Assembly (NCBI GenBank): GCA_046714355.1
Contig: JBKKAR010000205.1
Coordinates: 1 to 12,774, forward strand
Direction of reading: 5' to 3'
Source of the DNA: JACDAN01 sp046714355
GTDB taxonomy: Bacteria; Actinomycetota; Thermoleophilia; Gaiellales; Gaiellaceae
DNA: 12,774 bases
Position 1 is the stretch's first letter. The number at the start of each line of letters is the position of its first letter. Position numbers and translations under genes: made by a program. Below the pieces are notes generated by a model that made no database searches, was not told the DNA's origin, and saw only the letters and a program-made list of their open reading frames with translations. Below, one piece after another: positions 6,410 to 12,716 of this stretch.

Positions 6410-6850
6410 ATGGACGTGCGCGAGCTGCTCAAGCGTGAGATCGACCCGGTCGAGATCGTGGCGATCCGCGAGCTGTGGAAACAGCACTCGAAGGCCGAGG
6501 ACGGCCGCGACATCGCCGGGCTGTTGGCAACCCTGACCGACGACTGCGTCTACGAGATCGTCGGCACGCCGCACCGGTGGGAAGGCCACGAGGGCGCAAC
6601 CCGCTTCTACGGCGGCCTCTTGACCGCCTTCCCGGACATCGACTTCCAGCTGACCGACATCGTGGTCGGCCCGCAGGGCGTCTGCGAGGAAGCTCGCGTC
6701 ACCGGCACGCACGAACGAAGCTGGCTGGACTACGAGGCGAGCGGCGAGGCCGTCGAGTTCGGCGTCGTCATCTTCTTCCCGTGGGATCCCGACCGGCGCC
6801 TCTTCCGCGGCGAGAAGGTCTACGTCCAGGCGCCGGGATTGACCCCATAG
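6410..6850 (+). CDS. SnoaL-like / NTF2-fold protein
   Basis: This 146-residue protein fits the cone-shaped alpha+beta NTF2 fold of SnoaL-like polyketide cyclases and ester-cyclase-like proteins. Seen are the N-terminal helix (IRELWKQHSKAEDGRDIAGLLATLTDDCVYE), the characteristic GHEGATRFYGGLLTAFPD block, then VTGTHERSW and GVVIFF on the later strands. Members of this fold include cyclases, isomerases, dehydratases and non-enzymatic ligand binders, so the reaction cannot be named. The start ATG 6410 has no good ribosome-binding site; CAGAAT at 6395-6400 could be a -10 element for a nearly leaderless mRNA. It is divergent from the CDF gene with only 32 bases between starts, and lies 102 bases before the diiron protein gene, with which it might share a pathway. 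Confidence 0.83.
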   Translation: MDVRELLKREIDPVEIVAIRELWKQHSKAEDGRDIAGLLATLTDDCVYEIVGTPHRWEGHEGATRFYGGLLTAFPDIDFQLTDIVVGPQGVCEEARVTGTHERSWLDYEASGEAVEFGVVIFFPWDPDRRLFRGEKVYVQAPGLTP

Positions 6851-6939
6851 CCGCAACGGCGCAAGATCGAGACTCAACCACCTGACAGCGCCAGGGGATC
6901 TACTACTACCTCGTAAGCCAGCAGCTCGCCATCTAGCTC

Positions 6940-6945
6940 TAGGAT
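6940..6945 (+). promoter_or_regulatory. Candidate -10 box (or AGGA ribosome-binding site) before the diiron gene
   Basis: TAGGAT at 6940-6945 fits TAnnnT and sits 7 bases before the ATG at 6953, the spacing expected for a leaderless mRNA. The same bases contain AGGA (6941-6944), 8 bases before the start, which would also serve as a ribosome-binding site. The sequence alone cannot separate the two readings. The remaining ~90 bases since the SnoaL-like gene show no other clear element. Confidence 0.35.
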
Positions 6946-6952
6946 TTGGGCG

Positions 6953-7768
6953 ATGGCTACGGTGCAGGAGACGGAAGTCACGCCCGAGGAACAGGCGCCC
7001 GAGGTGTTCCGCTACTACGAGCTCGCCAAGAAGCAGGAGTGGCAGGTTCGGGACATGCCCTGGGGCGAGCTGCCGCCGATCCCCGAGACGACCGGCGCCA
7101 AGGAGCGGGTCGAGAAGCGCCGCGGGATCTGGCGCTCGGTCATCACCCAGCAGCTACAGGCCGACTCGCTCGCCGTCGAGATGGCGGCGCAGCTCCTCGA
7201 GATGGCGCGGCACCACGACGCGAAGCTCTACTACTCGACGATGGCGCAGGACGAGGCGCGCCACGTCGAGGCCTGGCTGAAGCTGATCGGCGAGGCCGGC
7301 GGCCCGACCGAGCGGGATCCGCACCTCGACAAGCTCGCGCAGATCTTCCTCGGGCTCGACTCGCTCGAGGAGAAGGTCCTCCTGATGCAGGTCTTCTTCG
7401 AGCGGATGATCATCCCGCGCTTCCGGCTCATCGCTCGCTCGGCGCCGGGCACCGTGCTCGCGGATCTCTGCAAGCGCCTGACGATCGACGACGGCATCCA
7501 CCACAGCTCGGGGATGGCCTACGAGCGGGTCCTGCTGCGGAGCGCCTCCAAGCAGACGAAAGACCAGATGATCAAGGGCGCGAGCAAGATGCTGCCGATC
7601 TTCGTCGACCACGTGCTCTGGCGGCCGAAGGAGCGCGACTTCATCACGAGCGCGATGCGCAGCCACGACCTCGCGCGGGTGAAGGCGGAAGTCGAGGACG
7701 GGGTCAAGATCGCGGCGTCGCTGGGCCTCGACGTCCGCGACATCGAGTACACGATCCCGAGCGTCTAG
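6953..7768 (+). CDS. Ferritin-like diiron protein (R2-like fold), function unassigned
   Basis: The 271-residue protein looks like a four-helix-bundle carboxylate-bridged diiron (or Mn/Fe) protein. The first half has D71, then E101-x-x-H104 (QDEARHVEAW). The second half has E150 (FFERMI), then D180-x-x-H183 (DDGIHH). The interval carboxylate-to-xxH motif is 30 residues in both halves, close to the 30-31 residues of the first pair in R2 ribonucleotide reductase and methane monooxygenase. The second ExxH motif has Asp in place of Glu, which is unusual. E76 is an alternative first ligand. The N-terminal ~50 residues (MPWGELPPIPETTG) are not typical of R2. It may be an oxygenase, N-oxygenase or desaturase-like enzyme. 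No R2 partner genes are nearby, so a ribonucleotide reductase role is unlikely. No membrane segment is seen. Confidence 0.85.
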   Translation: MATVQETEVTPEEQAPEVFRYYELAKKQEWQVRDMPWGELPPIPETTGAKERVEKRRGIWRSVITQQLQADSLAVEMAAQLLEMARHHDAKLYYSTMAQDEARHVEAWLKLIGEAGGPTERDPHLDKLAQIFLGLDSLEEKVLLMQVFFERMIIPRFRLIARSAPGTVLADLCKRLTIDDGIHHSSGMAYERVLLRSASKQTKDQMIKGASKMLPIFVDHVLWRPKERDFITSAMRSHDLARVKAEVEDGVKIAASLGLDVRDIEYTIPSV

Positions 7769-7776
7769 CGAGGGCC

Positions 7777-7792
7777 CGCTCCGTTCGGAGCG
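7777..7792 (+). terminator. Hairpin after the diiron gene
   Basis: CGCTCC (7777-7782), GTTC loop, GGAGCG (7787-7792) form a perfect 6-bp stem 8 bases after the TAG stop. No U-tract follows. It is a plausible hairpin-only terminator separating the diiron gene from the protease gene. Confidence 0.42.
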
Positions 7793-7822
7793 TGGCGGCC
7801 GGTCACTCGTCCGGGGGATCGT

Positions 7823-8644
7823 GTGAACCCGAGACCATGGGCGATACGGAACCAGCCGCCTATGAGTTTCGACGATTACGACAACATGGCTCGCGCGCCG
7901 TGGTTGCGCAGCCCGTGGATTCCGCTTGCGCTCTCGCTTTTGGCGATCGCGATCGCGATTGCGTCGTTTGTCCGCCAGCAGGCCGCGATCGACGCGGCGA
8001 ACGTCGCCCAGCTCAAGGCGCAGCGGATCGAGCGTGAGCTCGGGTTCGTGCACGAGGACAACGACAAGCTCGCCGGACGCGTCAAGTCGACGGAGCGCGA
8101 GCTTCGCGTGACAGCGCTCGCCGGCCGTGCGCGGAGCAGCGTCTTCACGATCGCGGCGGGGCGGCGGTTCGGCTCCGCGTTCGTCGCCTGGCGCAACAAC
8201 GAGGGCACGTTCGTGATCACGGCGAACCACGTCGTCGCGGGCTGGGACGGTCCGGTCACGATTTCGCGGAAGAAGGGAACGTGGGACGGTGAGATCGTTC
8301 GCCGCGACCGTAAGAACGATCTGGCGCTCGTCGTCTTCCAAGGCCGCCCCGACGGCGCGCCGCCGCTCTGGCAGAAGCCGCGGCGGCCGAAGCCCAAGGT
8401 CGGTGACCGGCTGTTGCTCGTCGGCAGTCCCTACGGCCTGGGCGGCACGGTCACGACCGGCATCGTCAGCCGCGTGACGCGAAAGGCGATCCAGACCGAC
8501 GCTGCCGCCAACCCGGGAAACTCCGGCGGGCCGGCGGTCGACAGAGAGGGCCGCGTCGTCGGCGTGCTCGTCGCAGGAGGCGGCGAGAACATCAACTTCG
8601 CCATTCGCATCGAGCGCGCCTGCGTCGTTCTGCGCAAGTGCTGA
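7823..8644 (+). CDS. Membrane-anchored trypsin-like serine protease (HtrA/DegP-type catalytic domain, no PDZ)
   Basis: The 273-residue protein carries one membrane anchor (about residues 32-50, WIPLALSLLAIAIAIASFV), a charged helical linker that could be coiled coil (about 55-98), and a trypsin-fold protease domain on the outer side. The catalytic triad is visible as H136 (TANHVV), D166 (KNDLALV) and S234 (NPGNSGGP), so it should be active. The usual C-terminal PDZ domain of HtrA proteins is missing: the chain stops about 40 residues after the catalytic serine. It ends with two cysteines (C267, C273), which might pair. The start is GTG 7823 after GGGGGA (7813-7818); ATG 7862 (M14) is an alternative, with a poorer ribosome-binding site. 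A role in envelope protein quality control or regulated shedding is inferred from the fold. Confidence 0.9.
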   Translation: MNPRPWAIRNQPPMSFDDYDNMARAPWLRSPWIPLALSLLAIAIAIASFVRQQAAIDAANVAQLKAQRIERELGFVHEDNDKLAGRVKSTERELRVTALAGRARSSVFTIAAGRRFGSAFVAWRNNEGTFVITANHVVAGWDGPVTISRKKGTWDGEIVRRDRKNDLALVVFQGRPDGAPPLWQKPRRPKPKVGDRLLLVGSPYGLGGTVTTGIVSRVTRKAIQTDAAANPGNSGGPAVDREGRVVGVLVAGGGENINFAIRIERACVVLRKC

Positions 8645-8670
8645 CCCTCTCGGCGAGGCGCCGGCGAGGG
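8645..8670. terminator. Composite hairpin between convergent protease and msrB genes
   Basis: CCCTC (8645-8649) pairs with GAGGG (8666-8670), and inside it CGGCG (8651-8655) pairs with CGCCG (8659-8663) across an AGG loop, with a small internal loop between the stems. It fills the 30 bases between the two convergent stop codons, fitting a bidirectional terminator without U-tract. Confidence 0.5.
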
Positions 8671-8674
8671 CGAA

Positions 8675-9067
8675 CTACTTCTCTTCGAGCTTCAGCGCTG
8701 CGGAGTTGATGCAGTAGCGGAGGCCGGTCGGGTGCGGTCCGTCCGGGAAGACGTGACCGAGATGGCCTCCGCAGTTCGAGCACATGACCTCGGTGCGCAC
8801 CATCCCGAAGCTCGAGTCGCTCTCCTCCTCGATCGCCTCTTCACCTGCGGGGGCGGAGAAGGCCGGCCAACCGCATCCTGAGTCGTACTTCGCCTCGGAG
8901 GCGAAAACTTCGGCGCCGCAGCCGGCGCAGTGGTAGGTGCCCGACTCGAACGTGTGGTCGTACTCGCCGGTAAACGGCGCCTCGGTGCCCTTCTCGCGGA
9001 GGATCTTGTACTGCTCCGGCGAGAGCTCGGCCCGCCACTCGGCGTCGGTCTTCTCGATCTTCGGCAC
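8675..9067 (-). CDS. msrB: Peptide-methionine (R)-S-oxide reductase MsrB
   Basis: MsrB reduces the R-epimer of methionine sulfoxide in oxidised proteins, using thioredoxin. The 130-residue length is normal for a single-domain cytosolic MsrB. The zinc-site pairs C47/C50 (CAGC) and C96/C99 (CSNC) are both present, and the catalytic cysteine is C119 in RYCINSAAL. C65 in SGCGWPAFS is the likely resolving cysteine. GGHLGHVFPDGP is the conserved loop before the active site. I chose GTG 9067 because family members begin with a few residues before the helix DAEWRAELSPEQY; the frame is open upstream to 9151, but that part overlaps the HAD gene and reads as shadow. The gene starts 4 bases after the HAD stop codon, so the two are likely co-transcribed and perhaps translationally coupled. 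Confidence 0.96.
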   Translation of the reverse strand: MPKIEKTDAEWRAELSPEQYKILREKGTEAPFTGEYDHTFESGTYHCAGCGAEVFASEAKYDSGCGWPAFSAPAGEEAIEEESDSSFGMVRTEVMCSNCGGHLGHVFPDGPHPTGLRYCINSAALKLEEK

Positions 9068-9071
9068 GGGC

Positions 9072-9761
9072 CTAGTTTGCCCGCTCGAGCAGGTCCCGGA
9101 GCGGGAGGTCGGCGAGCGACGACAGGACGAGGTTCGCCTCGTCGAGACCAAGTGACGCGGTGACGCCGTTTGGGACGGCCACAGTGAAGATCCCGGCAGC
9201 CTTCGCGGCCGTGACGCCGTTCGGCGAGTCCTCGAACGCGATCGCCTCGCCGGCTGTCACGCCGAGGCGGTCGAGCGCCTCGAGGTAGAGAGTGGGACGA
9301 GGCTTACCGCGCTCCGGGTCGTGGTCGGCCGTCACGATCTCGTCGAAGTGCCTGGCCCGCTCGAGCCGGATCAGGTGACGGTCGACCCACTGACGGGAGG
9401 AGCTGGAGACGATCGCGGTCTTCAGTCCGAGGCGTTCTGCCTCTTCGAGGTACTCGAGGATGCCGGGCCGAAAGCCCTCGACCTCGAGCAGCCGAACCTC
9501 GTGCTCGTTCCGGCGCGTCTTGACCGCGACTCGGTCGATTGGGCCGTGGAGCTCCTCCAGGTAGTCGAGAGGGTCGAAGCCGCCGGCGGTCGTGCCGATG
9601 ATCGTCGCCCAGCGCTCCAGCGGGAGCTCGCGGCCGTGCTCCCGATAGACCTCCTGCCAGGAAGCCAGGGACGGCGTCTCGGTGTCGACGATCAGCCCGT
9701 CGAAGTCGAAGAGGAGAGCGCGAATCTCACGACGGCGGGTCGTTGGAGCGTTGATCTCCAT
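9072..9761 (-). CDS. HAD-superfamily phosphatase/phosphomutase-like hydrolase
   Basis: The 229-residue protein belongs to the beta-phosphoglucomutase-like group of HAD enzymes, which act on small phosphorylated metabolites through an aspartyl-phosphate. Motif I is DFDGLIVDTE, with nucleophile D19 and acid/base D21. Motif II is the Ser run at 119-122 (IVSSSSRQW), motif III is K153 (RGKPRPTLY), and motif IV is E177-D178 (AFEDSPNG). The helical cap lies between motifs I and II. The natural substrate cannot be read from sequence; sugar phosphates or phosphoglycolate are typical. There is no ATG, GTG or TTG between 9761 and motif I, so the start must be ATG 9761 or earlier. That ATG overlaps the divergent ATG of the Ada-type gene by two bases. 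MsrB follows 4 bases after its stop. Confidence 0.93.
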   Translation of the reverse strand: MEINAPTTRRREIRALLFDFDGLIVDTETPSLASWQEVYREHGRELPLERWATIIGTTAGGFDPLDYLEELHGPIDRVAVKTRRNEHEVRLLEVEGFRPGILEYLEEAERLGLKTAIVSSSSRQWVDRHLIRLERARHFDEIVTADHDPERGKPRPTLYLEALDRLGVTAGEAIAFEDSPNGVTAAKAAGIFTVAVPNGVTASLGLDEANLVLSSLADLPLRDLLERAN

Positions 9762-10025
9762 GATGGAGGTCTACCGGCTGGTCGGCAGCGATGGCGCCGA
9801 GATCCTCTCCCCGGTGCCGGACACGCTCGGCGGCCATCGCCGCAACAAGGTGTACGGCCGGCTGGACTGCCCAGGGGCGCTCCGCTGGATCGCGAAGGGC
9901 CACTACGTCAAGCACCGGGTCTTCTTCGCCGACGAAGCGACGGCGATTGCAGCCGGCTATCGGCCGTGCGCGAATTGCCCTCCGATGATTGCCGGCTGTG
10001 GAAAGCAGGCCGCGTTAGCGCTTGA
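9760..10025 (+). pseudogene. Ada-type metal-binding domain protein, apparently frameshifted near the 3' end
   Basis: The first 73 residues match the short actinobacterial proteins related to the N-terminal zinc domain of the Ada methyltransferase: VYRLVGSDG, LGGHRRNKVYGRLDCPGALR, YVKHRVFFADEATAIAAGYRPCANC. C37, C70 and C73 are candidate zinc ligands. Ada itself has four cysteines, so the fourth ligand here may be a His, such as H26, H48 or H52. After C73 the frame loses family character and runs open into antisense of the next genes, to 10422. In the +2-shifted frame, a tail DDCRLWKAGRVSA with TGA at 10023-10025 follows at exactly the place where relatives end, suggesting one base is missing around 9977-9985. 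The start is ATG 9760 or ATG 9763, after GGAG at 9745-9748. A sequencing error, a true mutation or a longer variant protein are all possible. Confidence 0.62.
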
Positions 10026-10215
10026 CGAGGAGCGTCGAGACGACGAGCTTGTCGCCGTGTTTGGGTGTGATCGTCTTGCCGTTCGCGGCTTCCCAACTCG
10101 GATGAACGAGGACGTAGACGTCCACCTCCAGCCGTGGAGACTGGTGGACGATCTCGTAGCCGCCGTTAGTGGCCGCCAGGCGCTACTCGACTTCACGCAC
10201 GTGGATCGGATCCAT
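10015..10215 (-). pseudogene. Small coding frame interrupted by an in-frame amber codon
   Basis: Starting at ATG 10215, 12 bases after the P-type ATPase stop, the frame reads MDPIHVREVE, then TAG (10185-10183), then continues for 55 sense codons (RLAATNGGYEIVHQ..., ending STLLVKR) to TAA at 10015-10017. By my count 46 of the 55 codons after the amber end in G or C, which is strong coding bias for a frame with no usable start of its own. A Tyr or Gln codon at the amber would restore a 66-residue protein. The stretch YEIVHQSPRLEVDVYVLV is beta-strand-like and faintly recalls the start of cupin proteins, but I do not claim a family. It is convergent with the Ada-type gene. Possible explanations are a pseudogene, a sequence error or suppression. 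Confidence 0.45.
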
Positions 10216-10227
10216 CGAAAACCAAAC

Positions 10228-12567
10228 CTAGTCGCCGCCGTGGGCCTTGCCGGGGGCAAACCGCGCATCTGCAAACCACAGGCCGACGAGGACGAATGCC
10301 GCGCCGCCGAGCGCCGTCGCGAGAACCGTCGGCGAGGGCACGGCGAGTGCAAAGAACTCGCGAGTCCACGGCCACGCGAGCACCAATCCGTACGCGGTCG
10401 CCAGGCCGAGGACGAGCCCTGAGACCGCAGTCCCCCGCCGTCGCCCGGCAGCCTCCAGCACCAGCACGAGGTAGAGGCCGACGGCGATCAGCGTGGTGGT
10501 TGCGACGGTTCTCGCGTCGAGGAGCGGGAGATCCAGGACGTGCAGGGCAAAGAGGTAGCTCGACGCCACCCCGAGCCCAGCCGCCGTGCCGGCGGGAATC
10601 GCAAAGCCGGAGACGTCGCGCAGGAAGCCTGGCGCGCTGAAGACACCCCGGCTCGGAGCCAGCGCGAGGAAGAAGGCCGGGATGCCGATGGTCAGGGTCG
10701 CCGCGAGCGTCAGGTGCCGGGGCAGGACCGGGTAGGCCACCGGACTCAGGCCCAGCGCGAGGATCAGAAACGCGGCGAAGGCCGACTTCGTCACGAACAG
10801 GCGGGCGACCCGCTGCAAGTTGCGAAGGATCTGCCGGCCCTCGCGCACCATCTCGGGCACGGCGGCGAAATCGCCGCGGACGAGCACGAGATCAGCGACG
10901 CTCTTGGCCATCTGCGTACCCGCCCCCTGCGCGATCGCGAGCCTCGCGGCCTTGAGTGCCGGAACGTCGTTGACGCCGTCGCCGACCATGGCCACATACC
11001 GACCCTCGGCGGTGAGCGCCTCGACGACCCGGCGCTTCCCGCCGGGCGAGATCCGGCCGATGACCGTCGCCTCGCCGACGACCCGCGCGAGCTCCGTCGC
11101 ATCCTCGGGGAGTCTGCGGCCGTCGAGCGCGGCGCTGACAGGGATCCCGGCGTCGCGCGCGATGGCGGCGACGGTCTCGGGACGATCGCCCGAGATCACC
11201 TTCAGCGCGACGCCCTCCCGCCGGAAGAACTCGACGGTCGTCCGGGCGTCCGCCCGCAGCCGCTCGGCGAGGACGACGAGGCCGAGCGCGGGGAACGCCG
11301 GTGGGCTGTCGAGATCGACGTCCTCGAGCGCGATCGGGCTTCTGCCGAAGGCGACGACGCGCCGCCCCGCCCTCGCGTCGGCCTCGGCTCGGTCGGCCAG
11401 CTGACCCAGCTCGAAGAGCTCCGGCGCGCCGAGCACCAGGTCGACCTCGTCCAAGCGCAGCCCGCTCCAGCCCCGGCGCGAGGAGAAGGGGACGCTGGCC
11501 TCCGGGACGCGGACAGGGCCGGAACAGCCTTCGGCGATCGCCTCGAGCGTGTCGTTCCTCACGGCTGCGCTCGCGGCGAACCGGCCGAGCAGCTCCTCGG
11601 GGTGGGCCCCGGGCGCCGCGACGATCTCGACCAAGCGGAGGGTTCTCTCGGTCAAGGTGCCGGTCTTGTCGAGGCAGACGACGTCGACGGCCGCGAGCGA
11701 CTCGACGGCGTTGAGCTGCTGGACGAGAGCGCCGCGCCGCGCCATGCGCAACGCCGCCACGGCGTAGGACAGGCTCGCCAGCAGGATCAGCCCCTCGGGG
11801 ACGAGGCTCACGACTGCGGCTACAGAGGTCGGAACGGCGACGTCGAAGGGGGTCCTGCGCTCCCAGAGCGCCACTCCGAGGAGGAGGCCGAGCGGCACCA
11901 TCGCCGCGACGAGCACGAGTAGCAGCCGGTTGAGCGCGCGCTCCAGAGGAGATCGCGGATGCCGAAAGGCTCTCGCCTCGCCGGCAATGCGTGCCGCGTA
12001 GCTTTCCTGCCCCACCGCGGTGACCGTGTACGACCCGGTTCCCTCGACCGCGAACGAGCCGGAGCGGATGTCGGCTCCTGCGGGGCGCGGCACCGTGCGC
12101 GACTCGCCGGTGAGGATCGACTCGTCCAGCTCGAGGGCATCAGTCTCGACGAGCCGGCCGTCCGCGGTGATCTGATCGCCGGGCGCCAGCCTGACGAGAT
12201 CCCCGACGACGACCTCGGCCGACTCGACGGCGCGGGGCACACCGTCGCGGACGACCGTCGCGTGTGGGGAGACGAGCGCTGCCAGCCGGTCGAGGGCGCG
12301 CTTCGCCCGCACCTCCTGGGTGATGCCAATCGCGGAGTTCGAGACCAGCACACCGAGGAAGAGGGCGTCCCGCCAGTCGCCGAAGACAAGCGTGAGCGTC
12401 CCGAAGACGAGGAGGATCAGGTTGAAGATCGTGAAGACGTTGGCCCGGACGATGCTCCGGTACGAGCGGCTCGTCTGGGGAGCGGCGACCGGACCGCGCG
12501 CGGCGAGCCGGCGCGCGGCTTCCTGCTCGCTCAGCCCCCCGTCTAGCGGACGACGAGTACCGAGCAT
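10228..12567 (-). CDS. P-type cation-transporting ATPase, CtpE-like
   Basis: It is an ATP-driven cation pump in the membrane. The 779-residue length and overall pattern resemble mycobacterial CtpE, reported as a calcium-importing P-type ATPase; the substrate here is inferred from that. Key motifs: actuator TGES (153-156), TM4 PEGL (257-260), phosphorylation site D300 in CLDKTGTLTE, and the hinge GDGVND (529-534). The opening QTSRSYRSIVRANVFTIFN and QEVRAKRALDRLA are typical of the group. About ten membrane segments are expected: two before the actuator, two around PEGL, and six after residue 560. No N-terminal heavy-metal domain with CxxC is present, which argues against a copper or zinc pump. 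The start ATG 12567 has no clear ribosome-binding site and overlaps the upstream broken stress-protein frame by 25 bases. The frame is open to 12732, but that part lacks family character. Confidence 0.93.
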   Translation of the reverse strand: MLGTRRPLDGGLSEQEAARRLAARGPVAAPQTSRSYRSIVRANVFTIFNLILLVFGTLTLVFGDWRDALFLGVLVSNSAIGITQEVRAKRALDRLAALVSPHATVVRDGVPRAVESAEVVVGDLVRLAPGDQITADGRLVETDALELDESILTGESRTVPRPAGADIRSGSFAVEGTGSYTVTAVGQESYAARIAGEARAFRHPRSPLERALNRLLLVLVAAMVPLGLLLGVALWERRTPFDVAVPTSVAAVVSLVPEGLILLASLSYAVAALRMARRGALVQQLNAVESLAAVDVVCLDKTGTLTERTLRLVEIVAAPGAHPEELLGRFAASAAVRNDTLEAIAEGCSGPVRVPEASVPFSSRRGWSGLRLDEVDLVLGAPELFELGQLADRAEADARAGRRVVAFGRSPIALEDVDLDSPPAFPALGLVVLAERLRADARTTVEFFRREGVALKVISGDRPETVAAIARDAGIPVSAALDGRRLPEDATELARVVGEATVIGRISPGGKRRVVEALTAEGRYVAMVGDGVNDVPALKAARLAIAQGAGTQMAKSVADLVLVRGDFAAVPEMVREGRQILRNLQRVARLFVTKSAFAAFLILALGLSPVAYPVLPRHLTLAATLTIGIPAFFLALAPSRGVFSAPGFLRDVSGFAIPAGTAAGLGVASSYLFALHVLDLPLLDARTVATTTLIAVGLYLVLVLEAAGRRRGTAVSGLVLGLATAYGLVLAWPWTREFFALAVPSPTVLATALGGAAFVLVGLWFADARFAPGKAHGGD

Positions 12568-12716
12568 GTGGCGCGATGCCCGGCTCGCTCGCCGACGCTC
12601 CCTCGCGCCGAGAAGCCGTGGAGCCCGCGGCTGCCGAGGACGACGAGGATCGCGAAGGAGAGCGTCGTGCCAAGCCCCGCGACGAACCATGACCAGCCCT
12701 GCGTGAAGTCGAGCAT
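12543..12716 (-). pseudogene. Degenerate universal stress protein C-terminus
   Basis: The last ~35 residues of this minus-strand frame, ILVVLGSRGLHGFSARGS... to CSVLVVR, match the C-terminal ATP-binding end of UspA-family proteins, whose signature is G-x2-G-x9-G-S/T. Here the loop between GSRG and GS has only 7 residues, so two are missing. The preceding ~25 residues (MLDFTQGWSWFVAGLGTTLSFA) do not look like a Usp domain but like a membrane segment. From ATG 12716, with AAGGA 8 bases upstream, only 57 residues are encoded; a Usp domain needs about 140. ATG 12725 is an alternative start. It may be a decayed remnant or a small chimeric membrane protein. It overlaps the start of the ATPase gene by 25 bases, so it could supply translational coupling. 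Nothing else is seen from 12726 to the window end. Confidence 0.5.

Noticed and set aside
6946..8037. 363-codon plus-strand frame overlapping the diiron gene
   Set aside because: It is a +2 shadow, rich in Arg, Gly and Ala, with no family character.
7154..8341. 395-codon minus-strand open frame opposite the diiron and protease genes
   Set aside because: Both plus-strand genes have clear family motifs; the minus frame is a GC-rich shadow full of Arg, Asp and His and spans the intergenic hairpin.
10540..11922. 460-codon plus-strand open frame opposite the P-type ATPase
   Set aside because: It is antisense to the ATPase motifs DKTGT and GDGVND and has low-complexity Arg/Asp/Glu composition typical of a shadow.
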